From assembly GCA_030063045.1 (NCBI GenBank), contig JAQSEB010000108.1:248001-312000 (forward strand): a stretch of 64,000 bases of DNA, in the 5' to 3' direction. The notes below the pieces were generated by a model that was not told the origin of the DNA, did not search any database, and saw only the letters and a list, made by a program, of their open reading frames with translations. The position numbers and the translations under genes are program-made. This document shows, one piece after another, positions 37,120 to 48,192 of this stretch. Origin of the DNA: Pratylenchus scribneri. Taxonomy: Eukaryota > Nematoda > Chromadorea > Rhabditida > Pratylenchidae. The number at the start of each line of letters is the position of its first letter. Within the stretch, counting starts at the first letter, position 1.

Positions 37120-39616
37120 TCCTATATATAATTTTAGAGGACCGATCTTGTCCCACGCTATTTCGCTTTTTCTCTAACACAAAGGGAGAATGGGGAAAGG
37201 AAGAAAGGATTGGTCTGCTGCTGGGGGAGGAGAGAGCGAGAGAGAGAGAGATGTAGACTATTGCTTAGTATTGAAACAGAGAAAAAGAAATTAGGAAGAG
37301 AGTAAGTTGAAAGGATGGTGGAGGGAGGGCTGGCTGGCGGAAGGGCGGAAGGAATTATGCCGTGGCATTTTGTTTGTAAGACCGGTAACATAGATAGATT
37401 TATAGCTCAAGTTAAAGCTCTTTTCAAGAGTAATCGAATGGTATGAGAAACATTGTTGTATGTCAGAATGTTGAAGATTTATGATCATTTGAGTATATTG
37501 GGTACATGAAGAAGGGGAATGTTTGTGCCATGGCATTTTGTTTAGAAGGCCGGTAACATGGATAGATTTATAGTTCATGTTAAAGATCATTTCAAGTGTA
37601 ATCGAATGGTATGAGAATCATTGTTTTTTGTTGGTTAGTTTAAGATTTATGGCCATTTGAGTATATTGGGTACACGAAGAAGGGAAATGTTTGTGCCATG
37701 GCATTTTGTTTGTAAGGCCGGTAACATGGAGAGATTTATAGCTCAAGTTAAAGCACTTTTCTAGAGCAATCAAATGAGCTAGCATTTATGGTTTTAAGAA
37801 AAGTGGCTGGGGACTTATGGCCAATTGAATGATTTGAAGGGTTAATGGTTGGAATACACTTTGCCCAAGAAAAGTATGGGTAAGGTGTATGTCTTGAACA
37901 TACAACTTGTCGGTGGAAAGTCTGGGTAAGATGTATGTTTTGAACATACAATTTGTCAAAGGGAAAGTGTAGAGTTATAACAAAGTAATAGATAAAAGGG
38001 AAGAGAAATAGAGTTAAATAGAGAGGAAAAGAAGCTAGAGAAAAGTAAGAGATATATTGGGCGATTAAAATGAAAAATGTGCAGTGTATCTCATTGAAAA
38101 TAATTGAAGAGAGAGGTATAAAAGGAGTGGTTTTTCTCCATTTCGCTGTCCTAGACCTATCCATAATTACAATGCAGCGACAAATGCAACAACGACGACG
38201 ACGGAAAACGGAAGCAGCAGAAAATGATGATTTAGTTCAAGATAATGATTCAGTTCAAGATAATAGGGGAGTTGGAACCTCCCAGGGCTCAAGCCCAAAT
38301 CAAAATCCAAGTTTTCAAAATGATTTAGATACAGATCCAGTTCAAGAAAATAGATATGTTAATAGAACAAGATGGTTTGTTGATGAAAGCGAAATGAATA
38401 ATAGAAGAAGTGTATTGATTAGAGATGATCAGCAACCTGGCACATCTGCTGGGTCGTCAAATCAAATTGGATTGCAACAAGTGCCAGTAGATTCTGGATT
38501 AGCTTTTGATTATGAAAATGATTTAGATAATGAAATGTTCGATTATCAGACTGGCCCATCTGGCACATCAAATCAATTAGAAATAGAGCAAATGGACATT
38601 TCTTCAGGATTAGATTTAGAAATTGACTTAGATACAGATCAAGATACACAAAGTATTGTTTCAAGTATTACCACAAGAAAAGCAAGAAGAATCACACCAG
38701 CAGAAAGAAAAAGAAAGCAAAGAGCAAATGAAACTGAACAGCAGAAAAGATTGAGACTTGAAAAACAGAGAAATTATGATAGAAATCGAATAGCAAATGA
38801 AACAGATCAAGATAGAGATATGAGATTAGAACAGCACAGAGCAATTGATAATCCTATATATAATTTTAGAATATCTTGGATGTTACACACTAATTCGCTT
38901 TTTCTCTAACACAAAGGGAGAATGGGGAAAGGAAGAAAGGATTGGTCTGCTGCTGGGGGAGAGAGAAAGCGAGAGAGAGAGATGTAGACTGTGCTTAATA
39001 TTGAAACAAAGAAAAGGAAATTAGGAAGAGAGTAAGTTGAAAGGATGGTGGAGGGAGGGCTGGCTGGCGGAAGGGCGGAAGGAATTATGCCATGGCATTT
39101 TGTTTGTAAGGCCGGTAACATGGATTGATTTATAGCTCAAGTTAAAGCTCTTTTCAAGAGTAATCGATTGGTATGAGAATCATTGTTGTAATTAAAGATT
39201 TTGGGGAGATATGCCAATTTAACATATTGGGTACAAGAAGGGGATGTTTGTGCCATGGCCTTTTGTTTGTAAGGCCGGTAACATGGATAGATTTATAGCT
39301 TAAGTTAAAGCCCTTTTCAAGAGCAATCAAATGAGCTAGCATTTATGGTTTTATGAAAAGTACCTGGGGACTTATGGCCAATTGAATGATTTGAAGGGTT
39401 AATGGTTGTAATACACTTTGCCGGGTAAGTTGCATGTGTTGAACATACAACTTGTCAAAAGGAAAGTGTAGAGTTATAACATAAAGTAATAGATAAAAGG
39501 GAGGTTGGAGAGAAATGATAATGTTGGTGTAAGAATTTAGAGAAAATGATATAAGTTAGAGAAAGAAGAATTTGACTAGCTCAGAAGAACGCCCGAAGGG
39601 CGTTCGCCTGAGCTAG
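37120..39616 (+). mobile_element. Helitron-like element, compound (two 5' ends, one 3' end)
   Basis: The 5' end is TCCTATATATAATTTTAGA at 37120 preceded by A; the 3' end is CTAG at 39613-39616 followed by T, i.e. insertion between A and T as expected for Helitrons. A 41-nt GC-rich hairpin (39576-39616: GAACGCCC, loop GAA, GGGCGTTC, with flanking CTAGCTCAG/CTGAGCTAG) reaches the 3' terminus. A second identical 5' end lies at 38852, and the 500-650 bp after each 5' end are close copies (AGGGAGAATGGGGAAAGG, GGAGGGAGGGCTGGCTGGCG). Repeats of about 165 bp containing GGCCGGTAACATGGATAG occur three times on the left and twice on the right. No Rep-HUH or helicase domain is present, so it is non-autonomous. 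The hairpin touching the terminus is unusual. Confidence 0.7.
38172..38909 (+). CDS. N-terminal fragment of a Helitron-type protein
   Basis: The open frame runs from 38070; the Met at 38172 (MQRQMQQRRRRK) is the likeliest start. The first two thirds are acidic, Asp/Gln/Ser-rich and low complexity. The end carries an Arg/Lys/Glu-rich repeat (RITPAERKRKQRANETEQQK, RLRLEKQRNYDRNR, RDMRLEQ), the kind of N-ET-E/QQ-R-RL-E repeat found at the N-terminus of Helitron Rep/helicase proteins. The frame then runs into the second Helitron 5' end (codons IDN then PIYNFR), so the rest of the protein is missing. Not expected to be a functional transposase. Confidence 0.6.
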   Translation: MQRQMQQRRRRKTEAAENDDLVQDNDSVQDNRGVGTSQGSSPNQNPSFQNDLDTDPVQENRYVNRTRWFVDESEMNNRRSVLIRDDQQPGTSAGSSNQIGLQQVPVDSGLAFDYENDLDNEMFDYQTGPSGTSNQLEIEQMDISSGLDLEIDLDTDQDTQSIVSSITTRKARRITPAERKRKQRANETEQQKRLRLEKQRNYDRNRIANETDQDRDMRLEQHRAIDNPIYNFRISWMLHTNSLFL

Positions 39617-40110
39617 TAGTGTAATAAAAGTTGAATATACGAATTTGCAGTTTGAAGCAATATATTCATTTTATAAAATGTTGCGTTTTGTTCTTTTCTA
39701 ATTTAGTTTATTTTTTGCATTTTTATTGATATTTTTTTAATTCAATAAGTAATTCATTAAATTTCAAAGTTTTTTGAACTAAAAAAAATTATAAAAAATA
39801 ATTAGAATTTATAATAAATACACTTCTTTTTTATTATGATAAATATTCTCAATTGATTTTAAATCCTTAAGTTCAATAAAAAATGAAATCATTTGAAGCA
39901 CTTGAAAATAATAAAGAAAATAATAAAAATAATGTTTATATGAAAAAGATATTTTCACAAAATTACTTCATCAACTTTATCAATTTTATCCTTCAAAATA
40001 AACGATAAATTAAGAATGTATGTTAATTTTATTTACCAACAAAATTCATCAAAAATCTAAGTATATTCTTAGATCTTAGTTCTTATCCACTACATCTATA
40101 ACAGAATCCT
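39617..40110. other. Intergenic, nothing recognised
   Basis: AT-rich, about 80 percent A+T by eye, no exon or clear repeat. Confidence 0.5.
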
Positions 40111-40281
40111 CTAGTGAACGCATTTGCCTTTGCAGTACAGCTTACAACACCAATTTTTTGGACATTGAGAAAAATGATAGCAAAGCTTGCCAACAGATGG
40201 GCATTCCGGTTCATCGATACAAATTCCTCTAAAGCTACAATTTTCCGGGTATTCGGAATTATTGGCGCAAAATTGGGTGTC
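40111..40281 (-). pseudogene. Second exon of a Cys-rich family member, first exon missing
   Basis: The 57-codon stretch starts at the same kind of acceptor as its paralogue (TTATTCTCAAG) and encodes FCANNSEYPENCSFRGIC, then CPSVGKLC and CPKNWCC, aligning with exon 2 of 33440. The first module has lost two cysteines (Tyr and Ser instead). No signal-peptide exon resembling the family was found within about 300 bp upstream on this strand. It is either a truncated copy or uses a diverged, more distant exon 1. Confidence 0.55.
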
Positions 40282-40302
40282 CTTGAGAATAAATATAATC
40301 AC

Positions 40303-41812
40303 TAAAATGAATATAATATTATAAAGAGAGAGTTGTTTTTAAATAATTATAAAATATATAGGTTAACCTTGAACCGCTAAAAGAAATTAGGATAAAGTTC
40401 AAATGGGTAAAGCAAAAAGGAAAAAAATGATAAATTAAAACTAGGATTTTCCAACTCTTTATGATATTCACCTCTCAATTAATAGTTAGCTAACTTTATG
40501 TCTTTTACAATTCTTTATAGACCAAGCAGTTTTATCATTATAATGACCATTCACAAACCATATCTGAAAATTGCACAATAAATGAATTGGATGTTTCGGG
40601 GTAGAGCCAAAAAAACGAATTGAGCCAAATGTTGAGAGAGTGAAATGTGAGGCGTGGGGGAGTAATTTTAAGTTTCCCTACTGCTGCATTGCTGCTCTAC
40701 CACCAATGTTCATTTTTTTTCTTTTAATTCCATTCATCTCAGAATTTTTGGATGGCAAATATCAACGAAAATTCTCGTCTCAACTCTTCCAATCAATTCA
40801 TTCAGACAACTCATCCACAGTCTATGTATAATGTATATTTCCTTTAATTTCTCATTTTTTTGCCAATTCCAACCTCAAACAAATGGAATAAACGACCTTT
40901 CTTAATTCCAATCAATTGACAGGAAAAAATGATTAATAGAGAGAAATGAGCTAGCGTGCGCAAGTCCCCCAAACCAAATGAAGGTTTTATGTGTAATGAG
41001 GAGGATTGCGTCAATTGATTGGAAGCTGTGTGTTGTTCATTTTTGAGGGGCCAATTTCCATCCCAAAAAATGGGGAGGAGATGAGGAGAAATGAAATGGG
41101 GTCGCCTGAATCGAATCAAAGCTTCCAAACCAAACAATTGCAAAAGCATCCACCAACCCATATTCTCTCGCCTCAAACAGGAAAATCTGCCAGAAACAAA
41201 TCACAAAGTTCCCCCTTTCCATTTTCCCTCAATTGTTTATTCCAATTTCAAATTACCATTTTCCTACACAAATGCCCAATGAGATAATAAGAATTGGCAA
41301 AAAAAAAGTTGAATTTGACAAAAGCTTATTCGTTTTTCGAAAAATAATTTATTTTTAAGGCCATATATCTTGGTCCATAAGTCAAACTTAGGTAGCGTTA
41401 GGTAGGTTAGAACTCCAGAGTGGGATGGGAATAGCCAGAAGCAAAACAGCCTAATGGGCCAAGATATATGGCCTTAAAAATTAATTATTTTTCGACACGG
41501 AGAATTTTTGTCAAATTCAGCGTTTTTTTTTTGCCAAATTAAATCACTTCCAATGCCCAATAGCCAAAATTTACTTTGACTTGAGGATAATTTGACTCAA
41601 TCCTTCTTTAATTTTCCTTCACCCCTCATTTTAGGATTGCAAATGCCAACCATAAAGAATGTCCTGGAATGTACATATATTCCTAAGCTCCCACTTTCAT
41701 TCCATTCATCTCTTTCATTTTATAAAATGCCAACCTCAAAAAATTATTCCTCAATTTTTATTATTTTTAATTTTCATAATTAATTAAATTTAGTCTGAGA
41801 CAATTTTTTGAC
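40303..41812. other. Intergenic; one foldback repeat
   Basis: No supported gene; several 60-110-codon ORFs overlap on both strands at 40840-41290 without splice or homology support. A foldback element lies at about 41294-41545: GGCAAAAAAAAAGTTGAATT at the left and its complement at the right, and an inner pair TTTTTAAGGCCATATATCTT / AAGATATATGGCC. A related half (GGCCAAGTTATATGACC) occurs near 57190. Confidence 0.6.
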
Positions 41813-42569
41813 ATGGCTAATGTTTCACTTCAATTATTCATTTTATTCCTTTGGTTCATCATTGGGTGCCCACAATACAAAGCCGCTTCCTCAAGTTCGT
41901 CTGGCACCCATGTAGGCTTTAGGCATAAATAAATTTAATAAAAATTTAATTTCGAAAATTATATTTTAAATCAATTTTCAGACAAACACGGATCATACGG
42001 AAATTTTGGCCTCCTCAAATTCGGCTGATAGCCATGTAGGAATAAAAAAAATTTATTCAAATTTAATTTCAATAAAATAATTATTTAATTAATTTTTTAA
42101 ATAAATTTTCATAAATTATTTAAGAAAAACACGGATCATACGGAAATTTTGGCCTCCTCAAATTCGACTGATAGCCATGTAGGAATAAAAAAATTTATTC
42201 AAATTTAATTTCAATAAAATAATTATTTAATTAATTTTTTAAATAAATTTTCATAAATTATTTAAGAACACGGATCATACGGAAATTTTGCCCTCCTCAA
42301 GTTCGGCTGGCACTGGCAACCATGTAGGAATAATAAAATTAATTCAAATTTAATTTCATTAAAATAATTATATATTTAATTAATTTTTGAAAGTAATGTT
42401 AAAATTTATTTTTCATAAATAATTTAAGGCAAACACCGGGGATAATTCGGAAATAATTCAAATGCTCCTGCATTTGGGCCAAAAAATGGACGAAATGAAG
42501 GAGGAATTGAAAGAAGGAATGGAAAAAATGAATGAAAGAAGGAATGGAAAAAATTGGGGAAGAATTTAA
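41813..42569 (+). CDS. Secreted protein built from tandemly duplicated mini-exons
   Basis: Five exons, 41813-41911, 41982-42035, 42125-42178, 42267-42323 and 42429-42569, all phase 0; 134 residues. Exon 1 is a signal peptide (LQLFILFLWFIIGC) plus a Ser-rich stretch. Exons 2-4 are near-identical 18-19-codon repeats of NTDHTEILASSNSADSH, each with its own GTAGGAAT donor. Exon 5 is charged and coiled-coil-like (LGQKMDEMKEELKEGMEKM). A 25-bp tandem duplication (42509 and 42534) shifts the frame in exon 5, giving a short basic end and stop; the other frame continues as a longer acidic coiled coil (IGEEFKAEINELKKGK). No family recognised; a repeat-containing secreted protein is a reasonable effector candidate, by analogy only. 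Confidence 0.65.
41982..42428 (+). repeat. Tandem exon-plus-intron units of about 143 bp
   Basis: Three units each contain an exon (ACACGGATCATACGGAAATT), a GTAGGAATAA donor and the same intron (TTCAAATTTAATTTC, AAAATAATTATTTAATTAAT, TTTTCATAAATTATTTAAG). Unit 1 and 2 differ at very few positions, indicating recent duplication. Unit 3 has a 3-bp longer exon and extra changes. Confidence 0.9.
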
Positions 42570-44302
42570 AGCAGAAATAAATGAATTGAAAAAAGGCAAG
42601 CAATCGCAGTGGAGAGGCAAACTATAGGGGTAATAATGATTGAGGACTAAAAGGAGGGGAAATGTGCACTTTGACAAGGACAAATGGCAATTCAGGGAAT
42701 TCAGACAAGTCCTTGAAAATGAAACTTTACCAATTCCAAATGATGGCCCATATAATAAAAAAAGAAGAATAGACAAACCTTCCAATGCCTCTAATCCTTC
42801 TTTCTTTGAATTTTTATAATTTAAAAGTTCATTATTGATTACATTTAAAAATTTATTTCTATTTTTTTTTATTTTTGCTTCAATATTTCGGTTTGTACAA
42901 ATCTTTAGCAATGTGTTTAATGTTTCTGCTGAACATTTTTCTTTCTAATGTCAATCAAAAGCTCTCATCTGTGCTGATTTTTCAGAAATGTCTCATCTTG
43001 TTTTTCAGAAAAATATCATATTTTCCATAAAAAAATGTCTAATTTTTTCGCTGCGCGGCAATTTTTGAGACAAAATTGTCTCTATCGAGCTATTTCTTCC
43101 TAAAAATTTTTGTTTTTGTCACAAAAAAATCTCAAAAAATATTGGGAAGTGGAAACATATGAAATTTAAATGAATTTACGGAACAATAAATAATTTTTCT
43201 TTGTATTTTAAGCATTTTTCAGAATGTCTGAATTTGGACCCCAAAATCTGAATTTTTGATACCATTTGTCTGAATTTGAAAATTTTTTAATGGAGTCATG
43301 AATCAAATTGTCAATGGGAAGGGAATCACTTCAGATTCTTAATCAATTAAAAGAAAGAGAAAGATTTTATTGTCGACAAAATAAGATTCTTTTTGTCGAC
43401 AACTACTAAATAAAAATTATATAATCTAATAAAAACACAAACCCAATGCTTAAAATTATTTTAAATTGATTTAAGATAAAAATAATAAATATTTGAATGT
43501 AAATTTCCAGATTAAATTAATTATTAATCCATTCATCCATCCATCCCCCCCCCATATCTAACCTTTCCTAAATAACGGATTTTATTTATTAATGAAAATT
43601 TTTATAATTTAATAATCATCAATCATTGAATATTGTGCGCATTATGTGGATTATTCTAGGTCTACTGCCACTTTGTTTTAGTGCACATTTTTGTCAATGA
43701 ACAATATAAATTTAATGATCATTAAACAAATCCAAATTTTTAAATTTTCATTTTTCAATCCATTCTAATCCCATCCAAATCAAATTACCAAAATTTAATA
43801 TTTCAAATATTGTCAAAATGTGCACACAAACAAAAAGATTATCCCTTTTCGGTTATTTCAAAAATTTGTTTTAATGAGATAAAATAAAATTTGTTGAACA
43901 AATTAGGGGATTTACATTTCCTCTTAATTAATAATTTGGACCACCCCATATTTAAGTGTGAGGAGGCTCATTGTTGATTATAAATTATTCTCCCATTATT
44001 TTCAAATTTTTGAACATATATTTTATTCCGCAAAACGTAATAGTAAAAATTCCTTCATATGGAATGAATCAAAAAAAAAAAATTATTTAAATTATTCAAC
44101 TTATAAATTGCTCAAAAACGAAAAGTTCGAATTTGCCACTCTTAAAATCAAAATTAAAAAATTTGGCCGATTTTCATTTTCAATAAAGTCTTTAAAAAAT
44201 TCAAACTATCAGTTTAGTGCAATTATAAAAAATCGAAAATATTTAAATTTCCAGAATAAATTGCTATTTTCACCCATTTTCATCAATTCATTGCGGGAAA
44301 AT
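42570..44302. other. Intergenic with a degenerate repeat
   Basis: No supported gene; the 170-codon minus-strand ORF at 42399-42911 overlaps the real exon 5 antisense. A degenerate family-G-like repeat lies at about 42950-43280 (CGCTGCGCGGCAATTTTTGA; CTGAATTTGGACCCC near the right). A small palindrome TTGTCGACAA occurs twice at 43372-43400. Confidence 0.5.
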
Positions 44303-46039
44303 ATGTTGTTCGCCTCTATCCTTTTTTGTTCCTTTGCCTCATTTTTGCTGCCGGTCAATGCCCGGCCACAACAATCATCGTCGTCGGGCGGCGGGCCAAA
44401 TGGGCCGCCAGCCATAGGCGAAAGAGAAATTGCCCAAATTAGCCAATCAGTTGCAAAAATGCCAATGGATGAATTGAAAGCAGCCACCAAAATGTTGGGT
44501 TTCATGCACGAAACCAAGGACCAATTGAACGCAGATGCCAACGAAAATAATAATTTTCAATTCAAAGTATATTTCCTAAAATTATAAATTTGAGTCCAAA
44601 ATTACAATAAAAAATTTTTTCAAAAATTATATATATTAATAAAAATAAAAGAAATTTACCATGTTTTATTGGCAAATTTTTAGCCCAATTAAAAAATCCG
44701 CAAAAGTAAAGGGATGGTCCTCTCACCTATGATGGGGTCAAAAATTTTCACTATTTTATTATGCTTAAAACAAAAAATTATAGTAATATGTATTTTTTCC
44801 GCTATTTTTTCATTATTTCCTATTATAGAAATATTTTTGTAAAAACCGACAAATTTTATCCGTATTACGACATTTGCGGAACCGGAACTTGCAGACCAAA
44901 CGGTCTGGTGCCGAAGATGGTAACTGTGGCATTGTCTATGGCATTTTATTAAGCATAAATTAGCTACAAAATGATATCAAAAACTTTGGCCAATGTTGAA
45001 TATTCACCGAGTTATAGCCAAAAAACCACTAGAGACTCAATTTTAATTAAAACAGCGGTTTTTGGCCATAATTCGGTGAATATTCAATATTGGTCAATGC
45101 TTTTGATATCATTTTGTAGTTAATTTTATGCTTAATAATATGCCCATACAATACATTGTCACATCAGCTTTACCATCTATGGTACCAAACCTTTTGGTCT
45201 GCAAGTGTCGGGTCCGCAAATGTCGGCTAACCATTTTATCATTTTTAGATGGCTGTCAATGGTTATACCGAAAAATTGGCTTTACTTCAAAAATTCATTG
45301 ACCAAACGCCGGATGGGACCACCAAAGACAAAGCAAAGGCATTGCTGGTAAAATTCATTTTTAGATTTGAATGAATTTATCTCGCAAATTTTTAGGCGGA
45401 AATGCAAAAGGGTGATGTTCCAATGCTGAATTTGTGCCAACAATTTCGTTCATTCATGCTTGGCTTGAATGAAGCTGAACTCCAGGATTTAGCCAAAACA
45501 ATGCGTCCTCCTAAAGGTTAATAAATTTTTAATAAATTTTTTATTATTTTGGATGTTTTTCGCAATTTTTTTTTTGGTCGAATATTATTAAAATTAGTTA
45601 TTTATTTATTGGTTATTTTTATTTGGGTATAGATTTGAAAAAAAATTTTCGTTCCCTAATTGAAAAAAAACCCTAAATATAAATGAGTTTTTATTTTGCA
45701 TTTATTCCTAAAATTAATCAAAAAGCAAAAATTGGTTTTTAAGTTTTAATAAATTTTTATAATTTAAAAATTTTAAAAAATAATGTGAATATTTTTCCTC
45801 TTTTTTTCGGCGAATCTGGGCCAATGGGGGCCATTTTTAGTGTCCCGCTTGCTGCTCCGTTCCCACCGAATGGTCCAAAAGCCAATGCTACAAATATTGG
45901 CTCAATCATCGCCTCCTATGATCATTGCCAATTAATGGACGATTATTTGACAAAATTGGCGGCAATTGTGAATCCAATGGTGGCTTCCCGCGAAGCAGCA
46001 GCAGAAAATGCTGCTCCAGCACAATCACAAGCAACATAA
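44303..46039 (+). CDS. Secreted, mostly helical protein; non-AG acceptor at the last exon
   Basis: Exons 44303-44566, 45249-45347, 45396-45516 and 45810-46039, 237 residues. Signal peptide: MLFASILFCSFASFLLPVNA; then a Gln/Ser/Gly-rich spacer (PQQSSSSGGGPNGPPA) and amphipathic helices (AKMPMDELKAATKMLGFMH, AVNGYTEKLALLQKFID, LNEAELQDLAKTMRPPKG). The last exon ends in an Ala-rich tail. To keep frame between exons 3 and 4 the join must be at TTTTTTTCG|GC (45808-45810), where the expected AG reads CG; the next AG (TTTTTAG, 45834) breaks the frame. The ATG used is inside a longer open frame but is the one that supplies a signal peptide. Intron 1 carries a family-D foldback. No family recognised. 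Confidence 0.7.
44862..45236. repeat. Foldback family D copy in intron 1
   Basis: Left arm GACATTTGCGGAACCGG...GACCAAACGGTCTGGTG, right arm CCAAACCTTTTGGTCTGCAA then GTCGGGTCCGCAAATGTCGG. Central arms share GGTTTTTTGGC/GCCAAAAAACC and ATGATATCAAAA/TTTTGATATCAT. Its right end lies 12 bp before exon 2. Confidence 0.75.
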
Positions 46040-46418
46040 ACCAAAAAGAGGATGAGAGAAGAGAAATATTTAATTATAAAAAGACAATTACGAAAAAAGA
46101 ATTTTGTATTTTTTTACCTTTTAAAATTTTGAATATGACTATATTCAACTAATTCTATTATTCAAAGTAAAAATATTTTTCTGGTTTGTATTTAGAATAA
46201 AATTAATTTAAAATTAAATGTTAATTAAAAATTTATGAATAAAATGATTGATACAATCAACATTGAAGGCATTAATTTAATGCAATGAAAATTGAATCGA
46301 CAATGATTCGAGAATTAGAGTGTTGAGTTATTTAATAACCAAAATAGTTTAAAATGTAGGCAATTTTAGAAAAAATTTAAAGGCAATATAAGAATAAATC
46401 TTAAATTTGTGAATTCTT

Positions 46419-46759
46419 TCATTCTTCCAAATTTTCAAAATATTGTTGACTGGCTTCTGAAATGTCTAAGACGGGCATGCCATTTTTCTCATAGTAAGTG
46501 TAGATTGGTTCATTTGTGTTTTTAATTTTGAGCGCCGGGAAAAATTTAATGCTCTTGTTCAAGCATTGTAATTTGATTGATTTTGCCATCTAAAAATGAA
46601 AATTAGAAATTAAAAATTTTATAATTATAAAATGTTTACTTTAGTTTTCTTCTTTAGAACATGTTCCTTCACAGCATTCATATCAAATTGCACTGCAAAT
46701 GGCCCGATACGTTTTCCTGTTCCGGCATATTTCGCACCCTTACCAATGATTTTGCCTAT
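46419..46759 (-). CDS. Two exons of an unidentified basic protein, start not found
   Basis: Exons 46759-46640 and 46589-46419 join in phase 0 across a 50-bp intron and end at TGA; 96 codons. The first encodes IGKIIGKGAKYAGTGKRIGP then AVQFDMNAVKEHVLKKKTK, the second MAKSIKLQCLNKSIKFFPAL and a Tyr/Glu-containing end. Splice sites are good (TTTTTTCAG and TTTTTAG). No convincing upstream exon or ATG was found before the Merlin transposase, so this may be a 5'-truncated gene, or translation may begin inside. Not recognised. Confidence 0.45.
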
Positions 46760-47202
46760 CTGAAAAAATGGAAATATATTAATGTACAATATTTATTATA
46801 TTATATTGATAAAAAATTATATTATATAAATCTCAAATTATAATTATATATTATATAAATTTCTTTTCATTTCTTATAGTCCCAGGCCAAAAACAGCTTC
46901 AAATAATGGCACTTATGTATTTTAGAGGATGGAAGAGAGAATTGGTTGGAGGGAAAATGTCAAGTCCCTTCAATCAAATTTCCCATCACTAAGATGGAGG
47001 AAGGGAGTCAACGATGAAAAGGGGAATCTGAAATGGATTAAATAAATTCTCATTTTATTAAATTCTCATAATTAAAATTTTACACTAAATTAATAATAAT
47101 AATCAGTGAAATGGAATGAATCAGAGATAGATTAATGAATTCTCTTAGCTAGTATAAAATAGTGACATTTTTACCATCTTTATCATTTCACACAAAATAA
47201 AA

Positions 47203-48192
47203 ATGGAAGAACTGCGTAATTTTACTATGAAACAACTAGCGGCAAAATTAGCCTTAGCTCCTCCTGAATTCGACAATTGGCTTAAAGAGCTAGGACTACT
47301 CCATCGACAACGGATTTGCCCAAAATGCGGTGCAAGAATGACCCTAGGCCGTCCAGAAACTGGTAAACGCTATGGGATTTATCGTTGCCAAAATAATGCT
47401 CAACATCCGGATGGAAAAAAACAACAAATTGGCTTTCTCCAAGGCACCTTTTTTGCTGGATCCCACTTGACAACGCAACAAATTTTCGCCTTTACTTATT
47501 GGTGGGCATGTCAATATGGCACACAGGAAGACATCAAAAAGGAAATGGGGCTGAACGATCATACCATTGTTGATTGGCGAAATTTTTGCAGAGATGTTTG
47601 TGCTCAATATTTTGCTCGGAATCCTATTCAAATCGGAGGCGAAGGTAGAAAATTGGAATAGAAATTGAATTTTGATTTCTAAATAGGCAAAATAGTTGAA
47701 GTTGACGAAACACTAATTGTGCGCAGGAAATACAATCGGGGCAGAATTTCGGAGAAGGAAAAGGATCAAATTTGGTTATTTGGCGGTGTCGAAAGGGGAT
47801 CGCAAGGGAAGAAGTGCTTTATGGTTACATTGGATCCATTGGAAGACGAAAGAAGGGATGCAGCCACGCTTCTGCCAATTATTCGTCAATTTGTTTTACC
47901 CGGAACTACAGTGATTAGCGACGAATGGAAGGCCTACGGAAATCCTAATCCCCCTCCAAATCGAATTCCATCTGGTATTTCTGCTATTAGGGATCCTGGG
48001 AATCCAAATCCTCTCTATGCCCATCAACGAATAAATCATTCCCTAAATTTTGTATCACCTGATGATCCCTCTGTTCATACCCAAAATGTGGAATCCCAAT
48101 GGCAAAAAGTAAAAATGCAACAAAAGAAAATGTATGGCAATTCCTCATCTTTATATAAAACCTATTTCCCCGAAATTCAAAATGAAATCTGA
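47203..48192 (+). CDS. Merlin / IS1595-like (ISXO2-type) DDE transposase
   Basis: Two exons, 47203-47644 and 47687-48192, with a 42-bp in-frame-preserving intron; 315 residues. Residues about 40-75 form a zinc-ribbon (CPKCGARM...YRCQNN), followed by the helix-turn-helix-like region around FAFTYWWACQYGTQEDIKKE. The catalytic domain has the three acidic positions: VEVDETLIVRRKYNRGR, TVISDEWKAYGN and HTQNVESQWQKVK, plus INHSLNFV. This is the ISXO2/DDE_Tnp_IS1595 fold of Merlin DNA transposons. The frame is complete and the triad intact, so it is either a young element or a retained host copy. I found no flanking terminal inverted repeats; a GCAAGTTCGGAG repeat follows the stop. Confidence 0.9.

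Noticed and set aside
37158..38164. Minus-strand ORFs in the Helitron-like element
   Set aside because: They recur in the duplicated halves as antisense translations of GGAGGGAGGGCTGG and AGAGAG tracts; not supported as genes.
40844..41287. Overlapping ORFs of 60-110 codons on both strands
   Set aside because: No splice sites, no recognisable domain, and all frames are equally open in a locally GC-richer patch.
42399..42911. 170-codon minus-strand ORF
   Set aside because: Antisense to exon 5 of the repeat-exon secreted protein; Ser/Phe/Leu-rich translation of a GA-rich coding strand.
47282..47631. Minus-strand ORFs opposite the transposase
   Set aside because: Shadows of the plus-strand Merlin transposase exon.
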